Made by a program: the position numbers and the translations under genes
The notes under the pieces: model-generated
What the model saw: the letters and a program-made list of their open reading frames with translations, nothing else
What the model was told of the DNA's origin: nothing
The model's database searches: none
Shown here: piece after piece, positions 24,716 to 38,300 of the stretch
Layout of the letters: each line of letters begins with the position of its first letter
How positions within the stretch are numbered: position 1 is the stretch's first letter
DNA from: Palaemon carinicauda
Taxonomy: Eukaryota; Arthropoda; Malacostraca; Decapoda; Palaemonidae
NCBI RefSeq assembly: GCF_036898095.1
Contig: NC_090744.1
Coordinates: 14,958,655-15,022,654 of the forward strand
Direction: 5' to 3'
DNA length: 64,000 bases

Positions 24716-27700
24716 CACTATAATAACAACTAAAGTGTACCATTTTCCCTTTTTTCTTGGTTTACTTTGGAACTGAGTACCAAATTGCAAAACCCAAAGG
24801 AATCAACTGTTTCCCCTGGGCTTCGAATAATGTGAGTAGCTAGATATGTAATCATTATAACCACTAGGGTCTACTCATTTCCTCAGTGTTCTGGGTTTAT
24901 TAAATCGTATTAACCACATGAATCAACTGTTTCCCTTGTGTTTCTAGTAGGGTGATTAGCTAGATAGGTGATCATTATAACTACGGAACTCTACTATTTC
25001 CCTCGTGTTCTGTTTACTAAGTAGCTAAGAAGTAAATCATAATAATCACGAAAATCAACTGTTTCCCCTGTGCTCTGATCTTGTTGAGTAGGTAGATTGC
25101 TAATCAAAATAACCACTGAAACCTGCTATATACCCTGCATTTTGGTTTACTAAGTAACTAACTAGCCAGTCAAAATAACCAAAGGAATTAACTGTTTCCC
25201 TGTGCTCTGCTTATGCTGATTATCTAGATAACCAATTATTATAACTACTGACGTCTACTATTTCCCCTGTGATTTGGGTTTGCTAATTCGTTAAGTAGTT
25301 AATCGTAATAATCACAGAATCTACTGTTTCCACTGTGCTTAAATTGTGCTTAGTAGCTAGATCAATGATCATTATAACCATTGAAGTCTGGTATTTCTCC
25401 TGCTTTATGGGTGTACCAAGTAGCCGAGTAGTCAATTGTAATAATCACGGGAATCAACTGTTTTCTCTGTGCTCCTATGAAGCTAATTAGTTAGATAAGT
25501 AATCATACTAACCACTGAAGTCTACTATATGTCATGTGTTATGGGTTCACAAAGTAGTTAAGTAGTCAATCATAATAACCAAAGGAAGCAACTGTTTCTG
25601 CTGTGGTCGTAGCATGCTGAGTAAGTAGATAGCAAATATTATAACCACTGTAGTCAACTATTTTCCTTGTGTTCTGGGTTTAATAGGTACCTAAGTAGTC
25701 AATCATGATAACCAAAGGAATCAACTGTTTCTCCTGTGCTCCTTGTGTGCTGATTAGCTAGATAGCTAATCATAATAACTATTTCCCCTGCTTTCTCTGG
25801 TTCACCAAGTAGTTAGGTATTCAATCGTAATGCCAAAGGAATCTATTCTTTTCCATGTGCACTGAGTATGCTGAGTAACTAGATAGCTAATCATTATTGC
25901 CAGTAGAGTCTACTATAAATTCTTTGTTCTGGGGGTACTAAGTAACTAAGTAGTCAATCGTAATAACAATAGGAATCAACTGTTTCCCTTGTGCTCTGAA
26001 TATGATAAATAGTAAGATAATCATAATAACCACTTAAGTCTGCTACTTCACCTTTATTCTGGGTGTACTAAGTAGCTAAGTAAACAATCATAATAACAAA
26101 TGCAATCAACTGTTACCCCTATGCATAGTTTGCTGAATAGCTAAATAGCTAATTATAATAACTACTGAAGTCTATCATTTCCCCTGTGTTATGGTTTTAC
26201 TAAGTAGGTAAGTATCCAATCGTAATAACCAACTGAATCAGTTGTATCCCTTTGGCTCCAATTTTGCAGAGTAGCTAAATAGCTGAACATATTAACCACT
26301 AGCATTTACTATTCCATTTGTGTTTTGGGTTTACTAAGTAGCTAAGTAGCCATTTGTAATTACCACTGGAGTCAACTATTTCCACTGTGTTTTTGGTTTA
26401 CCAAGTAGCCCATTGTAATAACCACTGGAGTCTACTATTTCCCCTGTCTTCCGGTTTACTAAGTAGCTAAATAGCCAATCGTAATAACCAACGGAATCTA
26501 TTGTTTCCTCTGTGTTCCATGTTTGCTGAGTGGCTAGATAGCTAATCATAATAACCACTTGAGTCTACTGCTTCCCTTGTGTTCTGGGTTTACTAAGTAG
26601 CTAAATAGCCAATCGTAATAACCAATGGAGTCAACTATTTTCCCTATGTTTTCGGGTTTACACAGGAGCCGATTGTGATAACTACTGAAGTCTACTACTT
26701 ACCCTGTATTTCGGTTTACTAAGTAGCAAGGAATCCAATCGTAATAACCAAAGGAATCGACTGTTTCCACTGTGCTCCAATTATTCTGTGCAGCTAGATA
26801 GCTAATCAATATAACTACGAGTATACTATACCTCTTGTGTTTTGAGTATTCTAAGTAGCTAAGTAGTCAATTGTAATAACAAAATGAAATCAACTGTTTC
26901 TCTCTTCTCCGATTTTTCTGAGTAGCTAGATAGTTAATCATTTAAACCACTGAAGTCTACTATTTTTCATGTTTTCTATATTTACTAAGTAGCTAAATAT
27001 TTAATTGTAATAACCTCAATAATCAACTGTTTCCCTTGTTCTCTTATTTTGCTGAGTAGTTAGATAGCTGATCACTATAACCACTTAAGTATACTATTTC
27101 CCTTGTGTTTTGGGTGAACTAATTAGCTAAATACCTAATCTTAACAACCAAAGGAATCAAATGTTAACCCTTGGCTCTGAGTATGCTGAATAGCTAGATA
27201 GCTGATTATTATGACTGCAGGATTCTACTATTTTCTCAGTGTTTTGTGTTTATTGAGTAGCTAAGTAGTCAATTGTAATAAACTATAGGAATCAACTGTT
27301 TCCCCTGAGTTCCGAGAATGCTGAGTAGCTTGATAGCTATTCATAATAAACTCCGAAGTCTGTTATTTCCAGTGTGTTCTGGGTCTATCAAATATCTAAG
27401 TAGCCAATTGTAATCACTAAAAAACTGAACTGTTTCACCTGTGCTCTAGGTATGCTGATTAGCTAGATAGCTGATTATTATAACCCCTAGCTTTCATTAT
27501 TTCCCCAGTGTTCTGTGTTTACCAAGTAGCTAAGTAGTCAATTGTAATAACCAAAGGAATCTATTGTTACCCCTTTGTTCTGATTATGCTGAATAGCTAG
27601 ATAGCTGATTACTATAACTGCTGGATTTTACTATCTCCCCTGTGTTCTGGGTTTACCACGTAGTAAAGTAGTCAATCCTAATAACCACAGGAATCAACAG

Positions 27701-28387
27701 TTTCCCCTGTGTTTCAGTTATGCTGATTAGCTAGGTCCTTATTCATATTAACCACTGAAGTCTGTTATTTCCCCTGTGTTTTGGTTTTAATAAGTAGGTG
27801 TGTAGACAATCGTAATAACCAAAGGAATGAACTGTTTTCCCAGTGCTTCGGGTAGGTTGAGTATCCTGATAGCTAATCATTATAACCACTGGAGTCTACT
27901 ATTTCTCTTTGTTCTAGGTTTATAAAATAGCTAAGTAGTCAATTGTAATAACCATGAGAATTTTTAACTGTTTACCCCATGTTCCGATTATGCTGAGTAG
28001 GTAGAGCTAATCATAATAACCACTGAAACCTGGTATTTCCATTGTGTTTTGTGTTTACTAACTAAGTAGCCAATCGTAATAATTGATGGAATTAACGGTT
28101 TTCCTTGTGCCCTGATTATGCCAGGTAGCTAGATAGCTAATCATTATAACCACTGGAGTTTAATATTTCCTACTTGTTTTGTGTTTACTATGTAGCTAAT
28201 TAATCAATTGTAATAACCATAGTAATCAACTGTTTCCCCTGTGCTTGAATTAATTAAGTTGATTAGCTAGATCGCTAATCATTATAACCACTGGAGTCTA
28301 CTCTCCCTCCTATGTTCTTTCTTTATTGAATAGCTTAGTAGTCCATCGTAATAACTATAAGAATCAACCATTTTCCCTGATCTCCTA
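24711..28387 (-). repeat. 134-bp satellite, reverse orientation (segment 1)
   Basis: Same satellite in opposite orientation: GGAATCAACTGTTTCCCCTG, GTGCTCTGA-TATGCTGAGTAG and CTAGATAGCTAATCATTATA recur alternately with GTCTACTATTTCCCCTGTGT, TCTGGGTTTACTAAGTAGCT and AAGTAGTCAATCGTAATAAC. Small open frames here (for example 26376-26558) are satellite artefacts. Confidence 0.95.
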
Positions 28388-31318
28388 TTCTTTTGTGCTC
28401 AGAAACTTTGGTTTCTAAAAATGAGGCACTCATCTGAGCTCCTTATAACTGGTTTTAAGAAGCCGATAATGTTGAAACGTCATGCCATCCCTAGGACCAG
28501 GGGAATGGCGGTACCCTGAGTACCCTGCTTCTCATAAGTCCTGCTATCAATGTGGATGTCATGAGATTCAGGTAATGAAAGTTTGTGGCAGGCATAACAA
28601 CTTTTATTTTTGTTCGATCTACCGGAATCCAGACATGGATGATTCTATCTTCGATTGTCTTCTTACCATTATGGCTAAAGTACAAGAAGATGATAGAAAG
28701 GCTTCTTTTGTCTTTGTTGGTGATTTTAATGCTCACCATAGGGAGTGGTTAAGTTCTATCTCTCCTACCGATCGCCATGGCTTAAGAGCTTTACACTTTG
28801 CCTCTGAATCAGGCTGTGAGCAAATCATAAATGAAGCTACTCACAGGTCTGGTAATTGCTTAGACCTCGTATACACTCACTCCCCTGGCGTTATAACTAG
28901 TAAGGTTGGTTCTCCAGTCGTGATATCGGATCATGCCTTGATTTCATTAGTAGTGAAGACTGAACAGCCTGTCCCTGATATATCATACTCTTGTAAAATT
29001 TATATGAAATCCCAAGCAGACTGGAATAGGATTTTGCATGATCTTTTATGCTTGAATTGGTCACAATTATATAATAGTGTAGATCCTGTTGGCCCTTTGA
29101 ATGAGAATCTAGTCAACATAATTGATAGGCGTATCACTTCTCGTGTGCTAAGGTACCGAGTGAAGGACAAACCGTGGTTCAATGATGATTGTAGACGTGC
29201 TTATTTGGAGAAGCAGGAGGCCTATCACCTTTGTAAGGGTAATTGATCAGATTTGACCTGGAACAACTATACTCAGCTTCGAGCTTTTGCTCAGGGAGTT
29301 TCTGCCTCAACTGAAAAGGAGTACAATTTAACCATAAAAGAAACCCTTTCTGGTACAACTCAGGAACATAAATGGTGGTCTACCCTTAAATCTGTACTCT
29401 TTGGTGTAGATGCAACAGTTCCTCCTTTAATTAAACCAGATGGCTCAAACGAAAAGGCAACCCTGTTGGCTGATGTTTTTGACAGTAAACAGCGTAATGA
29501 AAAACTTGAAGTTCCTCATTCCTGTTTTCCTGAGGCTAAACTAACTAGTTTAGCTTTTCGATCTCGCGAGATTAAAGCTCTGTTGATGGACCTTGATGCT
29601 TATGGAAGTGTAGATCCAAATGGTATTTTTCCTTTGTTTTTTATAAAGACAGCAGATTTCTTAGCTCCAAAGTTATCTGTTATTTTGCGCAAGTTAGCAA
29701 GAATATGAGCTTTTAGCACTTGTTGGAGAATTGGCAATGTTACTCCTCTATGTAAATGTGTTTGTGGTAGCTCAAGTCCCACTGATTATCACCCAATTTC
29801 CATAACTCCCATATTATCTGAAGTTTTTGAACGTCTTCTGGCAAAACGTCTTAATAGGTTTATTGAAGGTAATCATTTACTCCCTAGTTTGCAATTTGGT
29901 TTTCGTAAAGGCCTTGGAGCATGTGATGCCCTTCTTACAATCTCCAATGCTGTACAGAAATCCCTTGATTGTGGTCAGGAAGTTCGTATGATTTGCCTTA
30001 ATTTTAGTGCTGCCTTTGACTGTGTTAATCATGAGGCCCTTGTTTTCAAACTGAAACAGTTGGGAGTGGGTGGGTCGTTTCTTAGCATCATTATTGATTT
30101 TTTAAGTAATAGATCTCAAAGAGTTGTTGTTGATGGGCACCATAGTGAGTATAGGAATGTGATATCCGGTGTTCCACAGGGTAGTGTTCTTGTCCCATTA
30201 CTTTTCATACTATATACACATGATATGTGGTTTGGCCTAGAAAACAGGCTTGTTGCATATGCAGATGATGCTACTCTCTTTGCATCAATTCCATCCCCTG
30301 AATGTAGATCTGGGGTTGGTGAATCCCTTAATAGAAATTTAGCTAAAATTATTGCATGGTGCAAATTATGGAGTATGAAGTTGAATCCTAACAACACTCA
30401 AAGTTTGATTGTAAGTAGGTCAAGGACGGTGGCTCCTCAACATCCGGATCTCAGTATTGATAATGTTTCTTTAAATTTGTATGACTTTTAAAATTTTAGG
30501 TGTGATTCTTGACAGCAAATTTACTTTTGAGAAACACATTAGGTCTGTGTCTTCTTCAATTGCACAAAAAATTGGGTTATTGAGAAAGTCTTTTAAGATT
30601 TTCGGTGATCAATCTATTCTGAAGAAGTGTTTTAATTCTTTCATTTTACCTTGTTTCGAGTATTGTTCTCCTGTCTGGTCTTCAGCTGCTGATTCTCATC
30701 ATAATTTGTTGGACAGAAACTTACGGTCTAATAAATTTCTTATTCCTGATCTAGATATTAATCTTTGGCATCGTCGTTCAATTAGTTCATTATGCATGTT
30801 GCATAAGATTTTTCATAACTCTGATCATCATTTACATTCAGATCTCCCTGGACAATACTATCCTGTTCATAATACTAGGCAGGCAGTTAATTCTAATAGC
30901 CCGGCCTTCTCCATCATGAGGCTCAATACTAGACAGTATTTTAGAAGTTTTATTCCAGCTGTTACCAAGTTGTGGAAAGATCTTCCTAATCGGGTAGTTG
31001 AATCAGTAGAATTTCGAAAGTTCAAATTAGGAGCAAATGTTTTTATGTTGACCAGGCTGACATGAGTCTTTTTATTGTTTATATATAACATATCTGATAT
31101 TGACATTGTTAATAGTTTATATAGGACATATCTGTTTTGACGCTGCTACTGTTTTTAAAATGATATATTGTTAATTCTTATCATTTATTTATTTCCTCAT
31201 TAGACTTTCCTCGCTGGGCTATTTTTCTCTGTTGGAGCCCTTGGGCTTATAGCATCTTGCTCTTCCAACTAGGGTTGCAGCTTGGCTAATGATAATAATA
31301 ATAATAATAATAATAGCT
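28388..31318 (+). mobile_element. 5'-truncated I/Jockey-group LINE (copy 2, ORF2 and 3' UTR)
   Basis: Replaces satellite from about 28388 (TTCTTTTGTGCTCAGAAAC), truncated inside the endonuclease domain. ORF2 runs to 31065, then a 3' UTR with CCTCGCTGGGCTATTTTT and a (TAA)n tail (about 31291-31316), directly followed by satellite. The TAA-repeat tail is like that of I-group LINEs. It lies on the + strand like copy 1, although the satellite around it is in the other orientation. Confidence 0.94.
28392..31065 (+). pseudogene. LINE ORF2: APE-type endonuclease plus reverse transcriptase, lightly damaged
   Basis: Endonuclease would nick the target and RT would copy the RNA there. From 28392: SETLVSKNEALI and a shifted start, then an open frame from 28482 with FYFCSIYRNPDMDDSI, FVFVGDFNAHHREWL (catalytic Asp/Asn), SGNCLDLVYT and VISDHALISLV (catalytic His), so EN is mostly present. 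Linker KDKPWFNDDCRRAYLEKQ. TGA stops at 29244 and 29706 lie in the same frame. RT: SLQFGFRKGLGACDALL, NFSAAFDCVNHEALVFKL (motif A), VISGVPQGSVLVPLLFI (motif B), LVAYADDATLFASIPS (motif C). One frameshift near 30485 leads to the C-terminal part 30481-31065 (VWSSAADSHHNLLDR). Two stops and about two shifts make it a young pseudogene. ORF1 is absent. Confidence 0.92.
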
Positions 31319-32985
31319 AGATAGCTAATAATAATAACCACAAGAAGTCTAAAATTTCCCCTGTGTTTTAGGTTTACTAAGTAGCTATGTAGTCAATCAT
31401 AATAACTAAAGGAATCCACGTTTTTCTCTGTGCTCTGAGAATGCTAAGTAGCTAGATAAATAATCATTAAAACCACTGAAGTCTATTATATCCCTTTTTT
31501 TCTGGGTTTACTAAGTAGCTAAGTAGTCAATTGTAATAATCATAGGAATCTGGTGTTACCCCTCTGCTCAGATTATGCTAAGTATCTAGACAGCTGATCA
31601 TAATAACCCCTAAAGTCTGCTATTTTCAAAGTCATCTGTGTTTGATAAGTACCCAAGTAGCCAATCCTAATAATCAACGGAATCAACTATTTCTCCTGTC
31701 TCCGAGTATGGTGTGTACCTAGACGGTAATCATAATAACCACGGCAATCTACTATTACCCCAGTGTTTCCGGTTTACTAAATACGTAAGTAGCCAATCAT
31801 AATAACAAACAGAATCAATTGTTTCAACTCTGCTCAACTTGGGTCTATAAATCCCTTGTGCTCTGGGTTTACTAAGTAGCTGTGTAGCCATTCGTAATCA
31901 CCACTGGAGTCAACATTTTCTCCTGTATTTTGGGGTTTAATTAGCCGATCAAATAACCACTTGAGTGTACTATTCCCCATGTGTTTTGGTTTACTAATTA
32001 GCAAAGTAACTAATTGGGATAACCAACGGAATTCACTGTTTCCCTTGTTCTCCTTGTTTGCTGAGTAACTAGATTGCTCATCATAATAACCGCAGGCATC
32101 TACTATATCCCTTGTGTTTTGGGTATGCTAAGTAGCTAAGTAGCCAATTGCAATAACCACTGGAGTGAATTATTTCCTCTTTTTTTGGTTTACCAAGTAG
32201 CCAATCTTCTTAACTACTGGAGTGCAAAATTTTCGCCTTGTTTTGGGCTTATTAAGTAGCTAAGTAGCCTATCTTAATAACCAACAGAATGAACTGTTCC
32301 CCCTGTGCTCCTTGTACGGTGATTAGCCAGGGAGCTAATCATTATGACGTCCGAAGTCAATTATTTGCACTTTGTTTTTTGTTTACTAGATAGGTAAGAA
32401 GTCAATCAAAATAATAAAAGGAATCAACAGTTTCCTCTCGGCTCCGATTGTGCTGAGTAGCTAGATAAGAAAGTCAGTCGTAATAAACACTGGAGTAAAG
32501 TGTTTCCCTTGTGCTCCGTATTTGCTGAGTAGCTAAACAGCCAATCATATAACCACTGTGGTCAACTATTTCTCCAGTTTTGGGTTTACCAAGTAGCTAA
32601 TTGTAATAAGCACTAGAGTCTACTATCTTCCTCGTGTTCTAGGTTTACTAAGGAGCTAATTGTCAATCATAATAACCAAAGGAATAACCTGTTTCCCCTG
32701 TGCTCAAATTAGTCTGAGTAGGTAGATCGCTAATTATTATAACCTCTAAAGTGTACTATTTCCTGTGTGTTCTGGGTTTACTAAGTAGCTAAGTAGTCGA
32801 TCATAATAAATACAGGAGTCAACTATTTAGCCTGTGCTTTGATTATACTGTGCAGCTAGATAACTAATCCTTATTACCACTGAAGTCTACTGTTTCACCT
32901 GTCTTCAGAGTTTACTGGGTAGCTAAGTATTCAATCGCAATAACCACAGGAATTATCAGTTTTCCCTGTGCTCTGATTATGGTGA
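31319..32985 (-). repeat. 134-bp satellite, reverse orientation (segment 2)
   Basis: Satellite continues after the LINE (TAA)n tail and ends at about 32982 (TGTGCTCTGATTATGGTGA), where copia-like gag begins. Confidence 0.93.
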
Positions 32986-34098
32986 ATGTGCTAGGATTTG
33001 AATTATCCTTTGCCTGTGTCTGAAGGGTATTCTGAGGAGTACTTTCTGAGGGCTTACTATCTTTCTTGCCTTGGTACCAGCATTCTTGGTCTATGTGACC
33101 TCCCCTTTGAAAATACTTGCAGTACCTATTCTTTGGTCCAGTTCCTTTATGATGATAATTTCCCCTAGATTTATTTGTGTCATTATAATTTCCCTTGTTT
33201 TGTTCATTTTCTCTATTTGTCTTAGAGAGGGGCTTGTTATTCTGATAGTATCTATTGTAATTCTTATTCTTGCTAAACTCTTTATTTTTATCTTCCATGT
33301 AATTACTATACTTCATCTGTTTTGTAATCGCCGAAAAGGTTACCTCTTCAATTTAGGTCTCCTTTTTCTGTATTTCCTCCTGAATTTTACACAAAGTTCT
33401 TGTGATTTTCTGTGTAGGATATAACTCTATTTCTTTATAGGCCATCCTTTCTATTTCACCAAAGGCTGCATACAAAGTTCCATAGGCTATATAAGTCCAA
33501 ATCTCATCTAAATTGACCAGTTTGTTGTTATGCTCATCAAATTGAGTTGTTTCCCACACTAATTGTGAATAATGACACGATATCTTCCCTAACTACTCAT
33601 AAAGGATTTTGAACCAGTGTATACAAACTGGGCATGGAGTCACCTTCAAATTTAGCTGACATAGATCTATATAAGCTCAACAATAGATTGGTCTCTTGGC
33701 TGATCGCCAAAATAATCTTAATTATTCCTCAAATTCATTGAAAGTTGTCATGTTTTCCAGTGCCTTACCATTTAATGTAGTGTGAGCATCACGAACGTCT
33801 ACATTCATCAACATCATTGCCTGCTTAATTTTTGCTACTTCATCAGTTATTTTAAAACTAGCGATCTTACTCTTTGTATCGGCTAACCACTTATCTTCAT
33901 TATATTCCTCTAACCTTTGTTTTTCTGGGTTGTCCTTACAGGACTCGAATTTGTGTTACTCAAACTGAAATTTCCAGGGAAAGTCGGATGTCGTCCTATA
34001 CCAGCACTTCTGGACCTAATTCGTGATCGTCTGTCTGCGGTTAATCTCAAGCCATAATGATACTGGGTTAGCATATCAAATATACTATCAAGACTCAT
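32986..34098 (-). pseudogene. copia-like gag with a damaged CCHC zinc knuckle
   Basis: Starts at ATG 34098 with MSLDSIFDMLTQYHYGLRLT, then shifts frame. Later pieces are 33559-33353 (MWETTQFDEHNNKLVNLDE, FGEIERMAYKEIELYP) and 33316-32986, an Asn/Lys/Gln-rich nucleocapsid with a zinc knuckle RYCKYFQRGGHIDQECW. The spacing C-x2-C-x4-H-x4-C of copia gag is kept, but the second Cys is Phe. The last ~20 codons (IIPVVIAIEYLATQ) are satellite read in frame, so the gag is truncated there. Several frameshifts lie between 34098 and 33559. Confidence 0.7.
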
Positions 34099-34395
34099 AG
34101 CACAATTAGGAAGAAAAAAAACTCATCACAATTCTTAATCTTATGGGAGACAAATGCCCTAACTCTTTACTCTATTGGGAGACGTAATTAATTACAAAAC
34201 GAAAAACAAGTGAGCGAACGAAACACATAGGCTAATCACGCACTCCTTGAGTCTTATTTCCTTTCGCTAATCCCAAAATTTTCTTGAGATTTTTATTTTA
34301 TTATTTCTTCAACTATATCTGAAATAAGACCAATATTAGTTTAAGCACTGTTATTATAATATAGCAAGGTATCCCTTACTGATGCCACCAATCTA

Positions 34396-35398
34396 TGTGA
34401 TGGCTCCAAAAATGTTTAATGAAATGAAGCTTCACATTTTATCTTTCTATATGATCATCTCTTAGTACTTGAAACCATTAAATAAAAAATTTTCAAAGTT
34501 AATTATAAGTCCTCTTACTTTATCTTTTATAGTCTCTCAGGAGAATAACATTAAAATGGGTGAGGGATACAATAAACCATTTTCATTACTCTACTTGTAC
34601 TTAATAGAAATTTGGTTTAACACACAATGAAAATCACACTCAAAACGTAGAAATATGATTGGATGTCTTGAATCAGGCCGACGAACTTGTGCTTCTTCAC
34701 GAAGAATAGGCCTATTCCAACAATCTTAAGCTGTCTGCTGAGAGTAAAGTCAGTCCAGGTGTGTTGAGGGCCTTCGCGATGTTCTATAACACCGCGGGAC
34801 AACTCGGTCCTTGTAAACTGATATTACCTTCCTGAGTGCGCGAGTGAGAGAAAAACTTGACGTCCTTCGTTGTATTACAGGAGAAGTGTTTCCCTCTAAT
34901 CGGCTGCTAATTGGTAGTGATGTATTTCATTCCGTCGAGAATGTCGTCTGCAGCAAACGGACCTTGGAACAGATTCTGTATTCTACCTCATCAGAGGAAA
35001 GTTAAATGTAGGTCATTAGAGGCCTTTTTAAACTCGCAGTTAGCACTAGAAGAGGGCGCCTACCTGTGAGCATTTGGTTTATATACAATAGTCCGGGCGT
35101 GTCATGCTGCCCTCAATCACATGAAAGTTCGTTTGTTTCCTGACCTCCTGCTTGGCATCCATCTGTGTCACTTATGAACAATACGAATGTACTAAAATAG
35201 CAAACAGGATGCTGATGCTTTCAATTCATGACACTCAATGCATTTCTTAAAATACCTGCCTACTGTTCACAATTACATCTAAAACCTTTTGTCTCTCTAT
35301 TTCCTATTCATTGATAAAACTCATGAATAAATGCATTAAAAACATGAATAAATCATGTATATATGAAATCCACTCAAAAACATTTATTCTTCTGACAC
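34396..35398 (-). repeat. putative LTR of the copia-like element (~1.0 kb)
   Basis: Reads TGTCAGAAGAATAAATG... to ...GGAGCCATCACA on the minus strand, so it has TG...CA ends. The outer end abuts satellite (CCACTGGAGTCTAATATTTT at 35399) and the inner end is followed by ATTGGTGGCATCAGTAAGGG, a possible primer-binding site that I cannot match to a specific tRNA. Only one LTR is present, so its limits rest on the TG/CA ends and the satellite edge. Confidence 0.55.
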
Positions 35399-38300
35399 CA
35401 CTGGAGTCTAATATTTTCCCTGTGGTTTGAGTTTACTGAGTAGTTAACTAGTCAATCGTAATAACCACAAAAATCAACTGTTTCTCCTGTCATCCGATAA
35501 TGCCGAGTAGCTAGATAAGTAATCATAATAACCACTTAAACTTTCTATTTCCCCTTTGTTCTGGATTTATTGAGCAACTAAGTAGGCAATCGTAATAACC
35601 AAATGAATCAACTGTTCCTCATGTGCTCCGAGTATGTTGAGTAGTTAGATAGCTAATCATTATAACCATTGCAGTCTAATATTTCCCCTGTGTTCTGGGT
35701 TTGATATGTAGCTAAGTAGTCAGTGTAACAACCAAAGGAATCAACTGTTTCTACTATGCTCGAATTCGCTTTGTAGCTACAGCGCTAATCATTATAACCA
35801 CTGGAGTCTTCTATTTACCCTGTGTTCTGGGTCTGTTACAAAGCTTAGTAGTCATTTGTAATAACCACATGAATCAACTATTTCCCCTGAGCTCGTGTTA
35901 TTCTGAGAAGCTAGATTGCTAATCATAATAACCACTGAAACATGCTATTTCCCATTTGTTCTGAGTTCACTAAGTAACTAAATAGGTCATAAAATAACCA
36001 TAGGAATCAACTGTTTCCCCTGTTCTCTGAGTATATCAGTAGCTAAATAGCTAATCATTATAACTACTTTTGTCTGCTATTTCATGTGTGTCTTGGGTTT
36101 ACTGAGTGGCTAAGTAGTCAATTATAATAACCAAAGAAATCAAATGTTTTTCCTATGCTCAAAGGATGCTGACTGGCTAGATCATTATAACCACTGGAGT
36201 CTTCTATTTCCTCTGTGTTTTTGGTTTCCTAGGTAGCTAAGTAGTAAATCATATCAATCAAAGGAAACAACTGTTTCTCCTTTTTTCCCAGTATGCTGAA
36301 TAGCTAGATAGCGAATCATAATAACAACTAAAGTCTGGTATTTCCCCTGTGTTTTGAATTTACTAAATAGCTATGTAGTAAATCGTAATAACCAAAGGAA
36401 TCATATGTTTTTCATTGTGCCCTGAGTTTGGTGAGTAGCTGTATAGCTAATCATTTGAACCACTGGAGTCTACTATTTCCCCGCAGTTCTGGGTTCACTA
36501 GGTACCTAAGTAGTCATTTGTAAAAAACCGCAGGATGCAACTGTTTTCCCTGTACTCCTGTAATAGTGAGTAGCTAGATAGCTAGTAATAACCAATAAAG
36601 TCTGCTATTTCACCTGGTTTTGGGGTTTACTAAGTAACAAAAATATCCGATTGTAATAACCAACACAACAAATTCAACTATTTCTACTGTGCTCCGAGTT
36701 TACTGAGAAGTTCAATAGCTATACATAATATTTACAGGCGTTCTACTATTACATGTTGTGTTCAAGGATTAATAAATAGCTAAGTAGCCATTCGTAATTA
36801 CCACTCGAGTCAACTATTTCTCCTGTATCCAAGGTTTACTAAGTAGCTAATCGTAATAGATACTGTAGTCTAATATTTCTCCCGTGTTCATGTTTACGAA
36901 GTAGCTCAGTAGCCAATCGTAATAACCAACGGAATAACCTGTTTCCCCTATGCTCTGGATTTGCTAGATAGCTAGATAACTAACCCTAATAACCAATAAA
37001 GTATATCATTTCCCTTGTGCTCTCGATTTAATAAGTAGCTAATTAACGAATTGTAGTGACCACTGGAGTCAACTATTTTACTTGTGCATTAGGTTTACCA
37101 AGTAGCCAATCGTAATAACCCCTGGAGTGTACTATTTCCCCCTTGGTCTTGGTTCACCAAGTAGCTAAGTAGCTAATCATAATAACCAAAGGAATCAACT
37201 GTTCCCCTATGGTCCAAATATGCTGAGTAGCTAGACAGCAAATCCTTTCAACCACTGAAGTCTTCTAATTCCCTTGTGTTTTTGGTTTATTAAGTAGATA
37301 AGTAGTCGAGAGTAATAACCAAAGGAATCAACTGTTTCCCCTGTGCTTGGAGTATGATGGATAACAAGATAGCTAGTCATAATAGCCCCTGAAGTCTGCT
37401 ATTTCCCTTTATTCTGAGTTTATTAAGTAGCTAAGTAGTCGATTATAATAACCAAAGGAATCAACTACTTCTGCTGTGCTCCAATTATGCTGAGTAGCCA
37501 GATAGGTAATCATTATAATGTCTATAGTCTACTATTTCCCCTGTGTTCCAAGTTTATTGAGTACCTAAAAAGTCAGTCATAATAAACACTGGAGTAAACT
37601 ATTTCCCCTGTGTTTTGGGTTTACTAAGTCGTTAAGTATTTAATCATAATAAACAAAGGAATTAACTGTTTCTTCTATGCTTCAAATAGGCTGAGTAGCT
37701 AGATGGCTTATTATTCTAACGTCTGGAGTCTACTATTCCCCTTTGTTCTCTGTTTACAAAATGGATAAGTAGTCCATCGGAATAATCAAATGAATTATTA
37801 TTTTTTTCCTGTTCTCCGATTATGCTGAGTAGCTAGATAGCTAACCATTAAAACCACTAAAGTGTACTATTTCTTATTTGTTATGAATTTACCAGATAGC
37901 TAAGTAATTAATCATAATAACCAAAGTAATCAACTGTTTCCCCTGTGTTCTGATTATGCTGAGTAGCTAGATAGTCAATCATTAGAGCCACCGATGTCTC
38001 CTATTTCCCTGTGTTCTGGGTTTACTAAGTAGCTAAATAGTCAATCTTCATATCCAAAGGAATCAAGATTTTCGCCTGTGCTTTAGGTTTACTAAGTAGC
38101 TAAATAGTCAATCTTCATATCCAAAGGAATCAACATTTTCGCCTGTGCTTTAGGTTTACTAAGTAGCTAAGTACCCATTCTTAAAAACCAAAGGAATCAA
38201 CTGTTTCTCCTGTGCACCAAGTATGTTGAGTATATAGGTAGGTAATCATTAAAATCACCGGAGTCTACTATTTTCCCTCTCATCTGGGATCACAAAGTAG

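Larger units (their letters stand above)
32986..35398 (-). mobile_element. copia-like LTR retrotransposon remnant (5' LTR and gag only)
   Basis: Minus-strand element: LTR at 35398-34396, leader, then gag to about 32986, where satellite resumes directly after the nucleocapsid region. Protease, integrase, RT and the 3' LTR are missing. No target duplication is seen, so the 3' part was probably lost by deletion. Confidence 0.7.

Noticed and set aside
26376..26558. 60-codon open frame on the minus strand
   Set aside because: Lies wholly in satellite; the residues repeat with the monomer.
34370..34395. Primer-binding site assigned to a specific tRNA
   Set aside because: ATTGGTGGCATCAGTAAGGG sits where one is expected, but I cannot match it to a tRNA 3' end by eye.
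34617..34802. 61-codon open frame inside the copia LTR
   Set aside because: LTRs are non-coding in this class; no motif seen.
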